Below are positions 43,888-52,500 of a stretch of 64,000 bases of DNA, one piece after another. Source of the stretch: Paenibacillus antri (GTDB taxonomy: Bacteria; Bacillota; Bacilli; Paenibacillales; YIM-B00363). How positions within the stretch are numbered: the stretch's first letter is position 1; each line of letters starts with the position of its first letter. Under the pieces are notes generated by a model, which was not told where the DNA came from, ran no database searches, and saw only the letters and a list, made by a program, of their open reading frames with translations. The position numbers were made by a program, and so were the translations under genes. The DNA is taken from the NCBI RefSeq assembly GCF_005765165.1, contig NZ_VCIW01000020.1:1-64000 (forward strand), read 5' to 3'.

Positions 43888-44622
43888 TTACGATTGTTCT
43901 TCGACTAGCCTGAGCAGCGATTCGGGGATAGCGAACGACTGTCGATCGATCAGCAGCCGCATCTCGCGATCCTGCGCCGAGGCGGACGTTTGCTTGATCT
44001 CGTCGACCTCCCTCCGAAGCCGTTCCATCTTCTCGTCCAATTCCGCCGCGGTGTCGGCGGCTTCCTTCAATTCGGCGAGCAGCCGCTCGGGAACGGAGCC
44101 GTTATACTTATAGAAGATCTTGTGCTCGAGACTCGCCCAGAAATCCATCGCGATCGTTCGGATTTGCACTTCTACGGCGACGAGCTCCTGGCGATCCGAC
44201 ATAAAGACCGGTACCTCGATCAACAGATGCAGACTTTTATATCCGTTCGGCTTCGGCTGTTTCAAGTAATCTTTAACAGATACGAAATTCAAATCGTCTT
44301 GGTTCCGCAGCATGTCGGCGATCCGGTAAATATCGGATAAAAACGAACATGTAATGCGGATCCCGGCGATATCCTTCACGGAGTTCCGGACGTCGGCGAG
44401 AGACGCGACGCCGCCTTTGCGGATCAGCTTTTTCATAATGCTTTCCGGAGATTTCAATCTCGACTTCGTATGTTCGATGGGGTTGTACTCGTGCAGCAGT
44501 TGGAACTCCTCTTGCAAGATTTCGATTTTCGTCTCGACCTCGCTGAGCGCGAACTTGTACATCATCATGAAGCGGGTCAACTTGTTTCGAACGGTTTTCC
44601 ATTGATCGATAGGGTGATCCAT
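43888..44622 (-). CDS. small alarmone (p)ppGpp synthetase, YjbM/YwaC type
   Basis: A 244-residue RelA_SpoT synthetase domain protein with no HD hydrolase, TGS or ACT domain. It transfers pyrophosphate from ATP to GDP or GTP. Motifs: RLKSPESIMKKL (ATP site), DIAGIRITC, VKDYLKQPKPNGYKSLHL and VEVQIRTIAMDFWASLEHK. A helical C-terminal tail follows. The ATG at 44622 lies behind GGAAGGAAG; the frame can be extended 13 codons but without a site. Small synthetases of this type respond to cell-wall or alkaline stress. The AI-2E-family gene follows 29 bp later and may be co-transcribed. Confidence 0.92.
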   Translation of the reverse strand: MDHPIDQWKTVRNKLTRFMMMYKFALSEVETKIEILQEEFQLLHEYNPIEHTKSRLKSPESIMKKLIRKGGVASLADVRNSVKDIAGIRITCSFLSDIYRIADMLRNQDDLNFVSVKDYLKQPKPNGYKSLHLLIEVPVFMSDRQELVAVEVQIRTIAMDFWASLEHKIFYKYNGSVPERLLAELKEAADTAAELDEKMERLRREVDEIKQTSASAQDREMRLLIDRQSFAIPESLLRLVEEQS

Positions 44623-44704
44623 AACGGCTTCCTTCCGTGCATCTTTTCGATGTTTGTCCATTACAGCTTAACCGGATGTTCGCATTCGCATCGCTTCCGG
44701 TCCC

Positions 44705-45558
44705 TTACAGCAGCTTCAACGTCTCGCCGACGTCCGGCGTTCGGTTTGCGCGATAGGCCGACGGCGAGACGCCGACGTACCGATGGAACACCTTCCCGAA
44801 ATAGCTCGCGTCCGCGAAGCCGCACCGCTCCGCCACGGTTTCGATCGGGAGTCGGCTTTGGCGCAGCAGGCGCGCGGCGGCCTCGACCCGCTTCCTCCGC
44901 AAATATTGGATCGGCGACGCCCGATAATACTCGTTGAACTTCTTGCAGAAGTGATGCTTCGTTACTCCGGCCAAGTCCGCCAATTCGCCGAGCGAGAGAT
45001 CCTCCGCATAACGGTCCGCCATCCATGCGGCCGCGAGCGCGTACGGCTTCGGGATGTCCCGGCGGCTTCCCTTGCCTTCCGCCCTGCGCTTCGATAGCGT
45101 CAACAGCCATTCGTACAGCCTCGCCGAGACGTCCCACATATCTTGGAACGCGCCGTCGGCCGCCGCGCGGTACAGCAGCATCAGCTTCGTCACCGTCTCC
45201 GAGTCCGGTCGGAAGTCGGAGACGGGCCCCTCCGCCTCGATCCATTCCTTCCAAAGCGACGAGGCTTGGATGCCGGACAATCGGACCCAGAGAAACTCCC
45301 ACGGCTCTCCCGAGGACGGCTCGGCACCGTCGCGAAGAACGCTTGCCCCTTCTTCGCCGGATACTCGCGTCCGTCCGCCTCGAGCCGCCCTTCGCCGGAT
45401 AACGTATATTGGAAAATCAACCCTTCTCCCCCGCGCGTCATGCCGTCCCACGAATAGTTCGACTCCCTCACGGCATGAAGTCCGATCGATATCAACCGGA
45501 ACAGCTCCGGCCTTGGCGCCTCCACATATCGAAACCCGTACGAACCGGAAGACAACAC
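44705..45558 (-). pseudogene. AraC-family regulator broken by a frameshift
   Basis: Two overlapping frames together make one complete AraC regulator of about 280 residues. The first (GTG 45558, behind GAGGTGAG) gives the cupin half: SIGLHAVRESNYSWDG, FQYTLSGEGRLEADG, KKGQAFFATVPS. The second frame continues with DGAEPSSGEPWEFLWVRLSG and contains the full DNA-binding domain (SLGELADLAGVTKHHFCKKF; AERCGFADASYFGKVFHRYV). The switch is at about 45320-45331, where both frames read the same bases sensibly. A one-base sequencing error would also explain it. The GH36 gene is divergent, so this was probably its regulator. Confidence 0.8.
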
Positions 45559-45679
45559 AATCTCACCTCGAGCGAACGATTCATTCCTTCTTTCTAATCA
45601 TACTTCGAGCGCCCGACGAATGCCAACGCGACAGAAACAAGCAGAACAATATCGTCCCAATCGAATCACTTATTTCCTA

Positions 45680-45708
45680 TTGAACCCAACGATCCTGTTC
45701 CTTACAGT
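45680..45708 (+). promoter_or_regulatory. probable sigma-A promoter of the alpha-galactosidase gene
   Basis: TTGAAC (45680-45685) and TACAGT (45703-45708) are 17 bp apart, about 40 bases before the ATG. The match is fair, not strong, which would suit activation by the neighbouring AraC protein. Confidence 0.5.
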
Positions 45709-45750
45709 GAAGATAAATTCATCCCATTACGAAGCTTGAGGGGGATTTCG

Positions 45751-47856
45751 ATGAACGTGGAACGGTTCGAATATCGATTTCAGGATTGTTATGTTCTAGC
45801 GGACGAAACGACGCTAACGGTCGGGAACGCGCTCTTGGAGCAGCGCTTCGACGTTCGGGACGGCGCGCTCCGCCCGGTTTCCGTGCGGAATGTTGCGCTC
45901 GGCGACGAGTGGCTGCGGCAGGAAGAAGCGTGCGCTCCATTGTTCCGTCTGCCGGGAATGCCGGACTCGCCCGCGCGCCGGGCGTTCCTCTCGGCCGAAG
46001 CGGACGACGATCTCGGCACGGCGGAAGCGCATCTGCGCGTTCGGCTGGACGTCGCGTACCGCGATTCGGCGCTGCTCGTTCGGACGACGTGGCGACTATA
46101 TCCGGGGAGGCCCTTCGCGCAGCAGGAAGTCTCGGTCAAGCGGCGATCGCCGGAGGACGAAGCCGCATCGCTCGACGGGTTCGCGATCGATGTTCCGGAA
46201 CGGGAGTCGAGAGGCGACCCCGATCCAACGGAGCGGCAGGATTATATCTATTCGCTGCCTCTCCGGGAGCTGCATTGCCGGTACGAAGCCGTCGAGCTGC
46301 GCGATGTGACGGATCGAACGAATACGCTCGTCCGGCTCGCGCAAGGGCGGCTGTTCCCCGCAGGGCGCGACTCCCTCGACGGAAACCTCTTATTTTTGGA
46401 AAAGGCGCTTACCCCCTCCGGCCTTCTGGTGGTGAAGGAAGGTCCGACGCCGGCGGGGCGGCTCGGCGCGAACGCGCCCGATTTCGCCTTCGAGGGACGG
46501 CGCCTGATCGTGCAGGGCTCCGGATTGGACGCGGAGCATCTCGCCGCGCCCGACGACGACTTCCTGGCCGCGTACGGCTCCGCGATCGGCGTCTACGACG
46601 GCACCGAGACGGGCCGCTCGGACGTATTGGACGCCTACCACCGCGGCATTCGAATCATCCGTCCGGAGCTTGATTTCTTCCTCATGAGCAATACTTGGGG
46701 AGACCGTTCGAGGGACGGGCGCGTAAGCGAACCGTTTCTGCTCGCCGAGCTCGAAGCCGCCGCCCGGCTCGGCGTCACGCATGTGCAAGTCGACGACGGG
46801 TGGCAGGCGGGGACGACCGTCAACTCCGCCAACGCCGCGGCCGAGGGGGGCGGACGGTGGAGCGGCTATCATGCGGCCGGTTCGGATTTCTGGCGGCCGC
46901 ACCCGGAGCGTCTGCCGAACGGACTTACGCCGATCGCGTCCCGCGCCGCGGAGCTCGGCATCCAGCTAGGCTTGTGGTTTTCGCCGGACTCGGACGATGA
47001 CTTCCGCCATTGGGAGAAGGATGCCGACATCCTCCTCTCGCTGCACCGGACATACGGCGTCCGCCACTTCAAGATCGACGGCGTCATGCTGCGCTCCAAG
47101 CGCGGCGAGCGGAATGTGCTGCGCTTGATGCGCAAGGTCGTCGCCGAATCGGGCAACGGCGTGTACTTGAATTTGGATACGACCGCTCAAGTACGCTTAG
47201 GGTATTTCGGTCGGACGCAATACGGCGGCATCTTTTTGGAAAACCGGTACACGGATTGGTCGAACTATTACCCGCATTGGACGCTCAGAAACCTGTGGAT
47301 GCTGTCGAAATACGTTCCTGCTCGTAAGCTGCAGATGGAGTTCCTGAACGTCCGACGGAATCAGGATCGGTACGGGGACGACCCGCTCGCGCCAGACGCA
47401 TGCGGACCGCTGTACGGCTTCGCCGCCGCCCTGTTTTCCAATCCGCTCGCTTGGATGGAGCTGTCGGGGCTCGAGCAGCGGGATGCGGATGCGTTATCGC
47501 GCCTCGTTCGACTCGTCGCTCCATACCGCGACCGGATCCTCTCGGGGCGCGTGCTTCCGATCGGCGACGAGCCGTCCGGCGCGGGATGGACGGGACTGCA
47601 AGCCGCGGCGGGCGACAGCGAAGGCTGCGTTCTCGTCTTCCGGGAGCGAAACCTGGAACCGTCCCGCCGCTTGAAGCTTTGGGGACACGGCAACGCCCGG
47701 CTTCGGTTCGAACGCGTGGCGGGCATCGCCGATGCGAACGCGTTGCTAGAGAATGGGGTTCCTTACGATGCCGCGCCGGACGAAGAAGGGCGCTACCGGT
47801 TCGAGCTGCCCGCGCCTCTCACCTTCGCGTTGTATACGTACCGAGTCGAGCCGTAA
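45751..47856 (+). CDS. GH36-type alpha-galactosidase
   Basis: A 701-residue cytoplasmic glycoside hydrolase of the GH36/GH27 clan. The N-terminal beta-supersandwich spans about residues 1-290. The TIM barrel begins at LDFFLMSNTWGDRS, with VQVDDGWQ near 345, LGLWFSPDSDDDF near 410 and HFKIDGVMLRS near 445, whose aspartate is the likely nucleophile. A C-terminal beta domain follows. GAGGGGG lies seven bases before the ATG at 45751. The divergent AraC gene is frameshifted, so control may be altered. With the GH4 enzyme nearby it suggests use of alpha-galactosides, although this subgroup's specificity is not certain. Confidence 0.82.
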   Translation: MNVERFEYRFQDCYVLADETTLTVGNALLEQRFDVRDGALRPVSVRNVALGDEWLRQEEACAPLFRLPGMPDSPARRAFLSAEADDDLGTAEAHLRVRLDVAYRDSALLVRTTWRLYPGRPFAQQEVSVKRRSPEDEAASLDGFAIDVPERESRGDPDPTERQDYIYSLPLRELHCRYEAVELRDVTDRTNTLVRLAQGRLFPAGRDSLDGNLLFLEKALTPSGLLVVKEGPTPAGRLGANAPDFAFEGRRLIVQGSGLDAEHLAAPDDDFLAAYGSAIGVYDGTETGRSDVLDAYHRGIRIIRPELDFFLMSNTWGDRSRDGRVSEPFLLAELEAAARLGVTHVQVDDGWQAGTTVNSANAAAEGGGRWSGYHAAGSDFWRPHPERLPNGLTPIASRAAELGIQLGLWFSPDSDDDFRHWEKDADILLSLHRTYGVRHFKIDGVMLRSKRGERNVLRLMRKVVAESGNGVYLNLDTTAQVRLGYFGRTQYGGIFLENRYTDWSNYYPHWTLRNLWMLSKYVPARKLQMEFLNVRRNQDRYGDDPLAPDACGPLYGFAAALFSNPLAWMELSGLEQRDADALSRLVRLVAPYRDRILSGRVLPIGDEPSGAGWTGLQAAAGDSEGCVLVFRERNLEPSRRLKLWGHGNARLRFERVAGIADANALLENGVPYDAAPDEEGRYRFELPAPLTFALYTYRVEP

Positions 47857-47877
47857 GGCGCTCCGCGAAAGAAAAAA

Positions 47878-47902
47878 GGGGCTGTCCCAATGGGACAGCC
47901 CC
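47878..47902 (-). terminator. rho-independent terminator
   Basis: GGGGCTGTCCC (47878-47888) and GGGACAGCCCC (47892-47902) form a perfect 11-bp stem with a 3-base loop. On the minus strand it is followed by TTTTTTCTTTC, so it ends the hydrolase gene on that strand. The A-run before the stem means it works less well for the plus-strand gene. Confidence 0.85.
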
Positions 47903-47916
47903 GAACGTTTGCAAGC

Positions 47917-48750
47917 CTATTCGTTCCGTTCCACGAACGCCGCGATCGGCGCCGGGTCTTCCAGACTGTGCGGATGATGCGCGACGCCGGGCTTCAGCAC
48001 CGTCTCGACGAAGCCGCCGAGCTCCGGGTACCGGCGTTCGAGCCGAGCGCCGTTCTCCGCGAACGGGACGACCTCGTCGGCGTCTCCGGCGATCAATAGG
48101 ATCGGGATGCCGGCTTCGGCGACGGGGCCGAGAGAATCGAGCGGATTGCCGTCGAACGCCGCCGCCGTCTCCATCGTTAGGCCGTAGACGGCCAAGCACT
48201 CCTCCCAGCACGAGCGGTCGCCCGGGCCTTCCCCGAGCCCGCCCGGCCAGCTGCGGATGTCTAACACCGGCGCGTCGAGGTAGAGCGAAGAGACGCCTTC
48301 GGGATGAGCCGCGGCGTAATTGAAGGCGTACAAGCCGCCTCGGCTGAAGCCGAACAACGCCGCCTTCGGGGACAAGCCGAACGCGCGAACGACGCTCGCC
48401 CGGAACCGCTCCATGCGGCGCACCGCTCCCGGACAGCCGTACTGGTCGGGAATCCGGTAATACGCGAGATGGTATCCGCGCTCGAGCAGCGCCAGATCCG
48501 CTTGCGCGAACGCCCCGAAAAACTCGGCGCGCCACACCCAAGGCTTCCCCGTCGTCGGAACGGACGGCGAGATCAGCAGTCCTTCGCGCCCGTCCACGTA
48601 GAAGTCCGTTCTACGGTAGCCGTTCCACTCGGATTCGACGACGTCGTAGACGTCCTCGCCGCGAGGCGCCGCTCCGGAAGCGCCCGCGGCTTCCTCCGGC
48701 GCGCGCTCCAGATGAACGTTTGAACAGCCGCGAGAGCAGCGTCTTCGCAA
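47917..48750 (-). CDS. alpha/beta-fold hydrolase, start uncertain
   Basis: An alpha/beta hydrolase with nucleophile elbow GFSRGG, acid in IAGDADEVVPF and histidine in GVAHHPHSL. The family part starts near SEWNGYRRTDFYVDG and is complete to the stop. The only standard start codon upstream of this is a TTG at 48750, without a ribosome site, inside the end of the preceding GDSL gene; a CTG is also possible. The two coding frames overlap by 140 bases. Either the protein begins at an unusual codon, or the two hydrolase domains were once one polypeptide split by a frameshift. Function is probably deacylation of a carbohydrate ester. Confidence 0.7.
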   Translation of the reverse strand: MRRRCSRGCSNVHLERAPEEAAGASGAAPRGEDVYDVVESEWNGYRRTDFYVDGREGLLISPSVPTTGKPWVWRAEFFGAFAQADLALLERGYHLAYYRIPDQYGCPGAVRRMERFRASVVRAFGLSPKAALFGFSRGGLYAFNYAAAHPEGVSSLYLDAPVLDIRSWPGGLGEGPGDRSCWEECLAVYGLTMETAAAFDGNPLDSLGPVAEAGIPILLIAGDADEVVPFAENGARLERRYPELGGFVETVLKPGVAHHPHSLEDPAPIAAFVERNE

Positions 48751-49429
48751 TGATCCAGTGGCCTCTCGCTTCCGGATGGATGCCGTCCCCGTACCGAAAC
48801 GAAGGGTCGGCCGCGCGGGCCGCTTCGATGTCCCGTAGCAGCGGATCGTGCACGTTCACGACCGCGTCGACCTCCGGGGCCAGCGAGAGCACCCACTGCT
48901 TGTACACGCTTAACACGTCTTCGTTGTAAGCCGGGTACGGACGAAGGTAGCTGTATTCCCCTTTCGCGCCGGCCGTCGAACCGCGATTCTCCTGCGCCCC
49001 CATCGAGGCGTAGTCGAACGGCGGAGGCGTGACGAGGATCGTCTTGGCTCCCGCGCCCTTCGCCTTCGCGACGGCCTTCGCCAGCCCTTCGCGGTACGCT
49101 CCGAATCGATCCTCGGACAACGGATAATAAATGCCGTCGTTCATGCCGTAACAGAGGACGACCCAATCCGGCCGGCTCTCCGCAAGCGCTTGATCCAGCC
49201 GCTCGTGCAAGCACGGCCGCGGCCAAGGGTGATCCGGCTCGCTCAGGCCGGACACGGTTTCGCTGCTGACCCCGCGATTCACGAACGTCGGTCGGCGCTC
49301 CGGCGCGTGACGCTCGAAGTAACGATCCATATACGCGATATAACGGCCGTCATTCGTAATGCTGTCGCCGAGAAACAGGACGGTCGGCCGATCCGGCAGC
49401 GCCCCGTCCTTCATCCACAATGTCCCCAC
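48611..49429 (-). CDS. SGNH/GDSL-family hydrolase (esterase)
   Basis: A 272-residue SGNH hydrolase with all four blocks: FLGDSITNDGRY with the catalytic serine, VNRGVSSETVSG, CYGMNDGIYY, and DGIHPEARGHW with the aspartate and histidine. No signal peptide, so intracellular. The start is GTG at 49429 (AGGGGAGCGAGAG upstream). The family part ends near KTLLSRLF, and the last 40 residues are arginine-rich low-complexity sequence that simply reads across the start of the alpha/beta hydrolase; these may not be a real part of the protein if there is a frameshift. Likely a carbohydrate or acyl esterase. Confidence 0.78.
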   Translation of the reverse strand: MGTLWMKDGALPDRPTVLFLGDSITNDGRYIAYMDRYFERHAPERRPTFVNRGVSSETVSGLSEPDHPWPRPCLHERLDQALAESRPDWVVLCYGMNDGIYYPLSEDRFGAYREGLAKAVAKAKGAGAKTILVTPPPFDYASMGAQENRGSTAGAKGEYSYLRPYPAYNEDVLSVYKQWVLSLAPEVDAVVNVHDPLLRDIEAARAADPSFRYGDGIHPEARGHWIIAKTLLSRLFKRSSGARAGGSRGRFRSGASRRGRLRRRRIRVERLP

Positions 49430-49498
49430 GCTTCTCTCGCTCCCCTAGGAATTTTTCCCCATTTTAGAGAGCGAGGCGCGTCCTGTCAACCGGAACGG

Positions 49499-49828
49499 TT
49501 ACTTTCTTGTAAAAATTCCGGCGGCATCCAACGCCGCTTCGACGTCGGGATACCCTTCGCCGGCGACGCGATTGTCGATCTCCAGCGTCCAACGGTCCTC
49601 GACCGGCCGATACCCGCCCGCGGCGGTCGCCGCATGAAGCCTCCGGATCAGAATGAAATCGTTGCCGCGACGGACGCTGTATCCGGCGTGCAGCCGGTCC
49701 TCCTTCTCCTTCCCGACGAAGGCGACGCAGGAGTCCACGGCGAAGTCCGCCATGATCCGCGCCGCGGACCGCTCCAGCTCGTCCTCGATCGCCTGCAACG
49801 GGGTAGAAGCATTATGGGTTGTCGTCAT
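49499..49828 (-). CDS. hypothetical protein, 109 residues
   Basis: A 109-residue soluble protein of no family that I recognise. ATG 49828 has GGGAGGG about nine bases upstream and the composition matches the local genes, so it is probably real. It contains a helical first third (QAIEDELERSAARIMADF) and a beta-rich remainder (FILIRRLHA, WTLEIDNRVAG). It lies between the terminator of the GH4 gene and the GDSL gene (69 bp gap), all leftward. Confidence 0.6.
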   Translation of the reverse strand: MTTTHNASTPLQAIEDELERSAARIMADFAVDSCVAFVGKEKEDRLHAGYSVRRGNDFILIRRLHAATAAGGYRPVEDRWTLEIDNRVAGEGYPDVEAALDAAGIFTRK

Positions 49829-49909
49829 CTCGAGTACCCTCCCTGATTTTTCCTTACTTTGCCCCGTTAGGATGCGAGGAATACTTCCAAGCGTCGCCTT
49901 GGAAAAAGA

Positions 49910-49940
49910 AACGGTTCCGGCGCAACGCGCCGGAACCGTT
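49910..49940 (-). terminator. rho-independent terminator of the GH4 gene
   Basis: AACGGTTCCGGCGC (49910-49923) pairs perfectly with GCGCCGGAACCGTT (49927-49940), loop AAC. TCTTTTTCC follows on the minus strand. It is ten bases behind the GH4 stop codon. Confidence 0.9.
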
Positions 49941-49949
49941 CCAATCGTC

Positions 49950-51458
49950 TTACGCTTTCGCTTCCGCCCGGTCTTTCCCCTTGTCGGCTTCGGACGCGTT
50001 CTTGTTCGCCGCCTCGCGGTCGAGCTTCATCTCCTCGACCGTCTTCACGGCGAGGCGCGCGGCTCCCTTATAGCCTTCGCGCGTCGGCAGCAGCGGCCCC
50101 TTCGCGAGCCGCTCTTTCGCCTCTAGAATGGCCGCGCCGTACTGCGGCAGCCACTTCTCCTGCGCGACGAGCATCTCGTCGACCATCTGCCAAATCTCCT
50201 TCGGATTGCAGACGGCGCCGACGAGCGGGTCCATCATGAACGCTTGGCGCAGCAGCTTGTCGTCGCCGCGCACCGCCGCTTCGACGGCGAGACGCTGCAC
50301 GTTCACGCTGACGGTGCACACTGCCGCCGGTCCGAGCGGCAGATCGCCGACTTTCGTCATCGAGATGCCGTTGCCGTCCACGTAACCGGGCGCTTCGATG
50401 ACGCAATCGTTCGGCAGATTCGAGATGACGCCGTTATTGATCACGTTGAAGTGACCTCGATACACGCGCCCCGTCTCTAGACCTTCGATAATGTAAGAGC
50501 CGTGTTCCTCGCTTCGCTGATCCGCGGCGTACGCGCGAGCCGGCTCCTTCATCCAATTCGGGAAGTCGGTCTCGAACCAGTTGCGGCCTTCCGTGCACAC
50601 GCGAAGGTAGCCGCCGGTTTCCCCGTTAATCCAGCTGCCGAGGTCGATCCAGTCGTTGATTTCGTCCGGGCGCTTCCGGTACCACGGCACGTATTCGCTT
50701 AAGTGGCCGTTCGATTCCGTGCTGTAGTAGCCGAAGCGGCGCAGCATATCGATGCGCACCTTCTCCGTACGCGCGTAATCCGGGTGATTTTCGAACGCTT
50801 CGAGCAAGCCCGCCGTCAAATCTTTGCCTTGATGGCGAATTTGGATGTACCACGTCTGATGGTTGATGCCCGCGCAAATAATGTCGACGTCCTTCTTCTC
50901 GAGGCCGTACACCTTCGCGATCTGATGGTGGCCGCCCTGCACGCCGTGGCATAGGCCGACCGTATTCACGCCGCCGTACGTGTTGCACGCCCACGTCAGC
51001 ATCGCCATCGGGTTCGCGTAATTGAGCAGCAGCACGTCTTCTCTGGCGTTTTCCCGGATGTCCTTGCAGATGCTCAGCATCTCGGCGATGCCGCGTTGGC
51101 CGTACATGATGCCGCCTGCGCACAGCGTATCGCCGACGCATTGGTCGACGCCGTATTTGAGCGGAATGTCCACGTCCGTCGCGAACGCCTCGAGTCCGCC
51201 GACCCGAATCGTGCAGATGACGTACTTCGCATCCTTCAGCGCGGTCCGGCGGTCGGTCGACGACTGGATTTCGATCGCGAGTCCGTTCTCCCGGATGTCG
51301 CGCTGGCATAGCTCCGTCACCATCTGTAAATTATGTTCGTTGATGTCCGTGAACGCGACCTCGATGTCGCGAAACTCCGGCACGCTGAGCAAGTCCCTCA
51401 GCAAACCGCGCGTGAAGCCGATGCTGCCCGCGCCGATGAAGGCGATTTTGAAAGACAT
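49950..51458 (-). CDS. GH4 alpha-galactosidase/alpha-glucosidase (NAD- and Mn-dependent)
   Basis: A 502-residue GH4 glycosidase, which cleaves by NAD-dependent oxidation and elimination. The Rossmann start is KIAFIGAGSIGFTRGLL, the metal-binding cysteine lies in VGLCHGVQGG near residue 175, and GINHQTWYIQ near 205 holds the histidine. The WYIQ and YGQRG blocks point to MelA-type alpha-galactosidase rather than phospho-glycosidase. GGAGGAA precedes ATG 51458; the in-frame codon further up lacks a site. The last 25 residues are rich in Lys, Ala and Glu. It is monocistronic. The AraC and Gfo genes upstream on the same strand may control and extend the pathway. Confidence 0.88.
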   Translation of the reverse strand: MSFKIAFIGAGSIGFTRGLLRDLLSVPEFRDIEVAFTDINEHNLQMVTELCQRDIRENGLAIEIQSSTDRRTALKDAKYVICTIRVGGLEAFATDVDIPLKYGVDQCVGDTLCAGGIMYGQRGIAEMLSICKDIRENAREDVLLLNYANPMAMLTWACNTYGGVNTVGLCHGVQGGHHQIAKVYGLEKKDVDIICAGINHQTWYIQIRHQGKDLTAGLLEAFENHPDYARTEKVRIDMLRRFGYYSTESNGHLSEYVPWYRKRPDEINDWIDLGSWINGETGGYLRVCTEGRNWFETDFPNWMKEPARAYAADQRSEEHGSYIIEGLETGRVYRGHFNVINNGVISNLPNDCVIEAPGYVDGNGISMTKVGDLPLGPAAVCTVSVNVQRLAVEAAVRGDDKLLRQAFMMDPLVGAVCNPKEIWQMVDEMLVAQEKWLPQYGAAILEAKERLAKGPLLPTREGYKGAARLAVKTVEEMKLDREAANKNASEADKGKDRAEAKA

Positions 51459-51573
51459 GGTCCATTCCTCCGTATTCATAAGTGATACGCAACTTGCACT
51501 TATTGTAGCAAGCCGAGCGGAGGAAGCGTTATCAAAATCATGACTTCTTAAGGGCCCCCGGTGTCAAAAATCC

Positions 51574-52500
51574 TCACCTTCGCTCCCCGTCGTCCCAGCG
51601 GTGCGCGTCCATCGTCTGCCGGAATTGCACCGGCGTCATGCCCGTGTGGCGCTTAAACAACGCATGGAAGTATTGCCGGCTCCCGACGCCGACGTAATCG
51701 GAGATGTCCGCGATCGGAATGTCGGTGCGCAGCAGCAGCATCTTGGCCTTCTCCATCCGCAGCCCCGTCAAATATTCGGTGATCGTACGCCCCGACTGCG
51801 ACTTGAACAACCGGTGCACGTACCCCGGGTGCAAATTGACGGCGGCGGCGACGTCCTTCGCTTGAATGTCTCGGTCGTAATGCTGCCGCATGAATTCGAT
51901 GCACTTGCGCACGTAGAGCTCCGCCTGCGGCGCCGCCTCCGATTCGGCCTCGTCCCGAAGGCGCGCGATGCGGATGAGCAGCTGCGCGAACAGCAGACTC
52001 ACCAACGGACCGCCGCCGTCCGCGCCGCGACCGCCGCCGGCGTCCAACGCGTCGAGCTCAAGCACGAGGCCCCTAAGCGCATGGTACACTTCGTCGGGGT
52101 CGCGGAGCACCGCGTAAGTCACCGGCGCTTGCAGCAGCGCCGCGAGCGCTTTCTCTTCGCGCGCGAGGGCGCGGATCGACGGCACGCCGGCGCCGCTCGT
52201 CGCGAAGCCGAACTCGACGTTGAGCATGCGGCACGAGCCTTCGACGATGAGCCGATGCGGTACGCCCGCGGCGACAACGATGAATTCGCCGTGCGACAGC
52301 GTAACGTCTTCCGGGGGCCCGCCGTCGCGCGCAACCTCGATTCGGCACGAACCGCGAATCAAATACATGATCTCCGTAGAATCGTGCCGATGGAACGGCA
52401 TATCGAACGCGTTCCATTGGCGGAAATAATACGCGTACGCCGCCGGACGGACGTCCTCCGCCCATGCGACCGCGGGGAACAGCATCCCTGCCGCGCTCAT
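51574..52500 (-). CDS. AraC-family transcriptional regulator
   Basis: A 308-residue regulator with a cupin sensor half (MPFHRHDSTEIMYLIRGSC, HGEFIVVAAGVPHRL) and a C-terminal AraC domain (KDVAAAVNLHPGYVHRLFKS; IADISDYVGVGSRQYFHALF). Its ATG overlaps the stop of the oxidoreductase gene as ATGA (52497-52500), so the two are coupled. The GH4 gene starts 94 bp beyond its stop and is a likely target. Confidence 0.87.
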   Translation of the reverse strand: MSAAGMLFPAVAWAEDVRPAAYAYYFRQWNAFDMPFHRHDSTEIMYLIRGSCRIEVARDGGPPEDVTLSHGEFIVVAAGVPHRLIVEGSCRMLNVEFGFATSGAGVPSIRALAREEKALAALLQAPVTYAVLRDPDEVYHALRGLVLELDALDAGGGRGADGGGPLVSLLFAQLLIRIARLRDEAESEAAPQAELYVRKCIEFMRQHYDRDIQAKDVAAAVNLHPGYVHRLFKSQSGRTITEYLTGLRMEKAKMLLLRTDIPIADISDYVGVGSRQYFHALFKRHTGMTPVQFRQTMDAHRWDDGERR

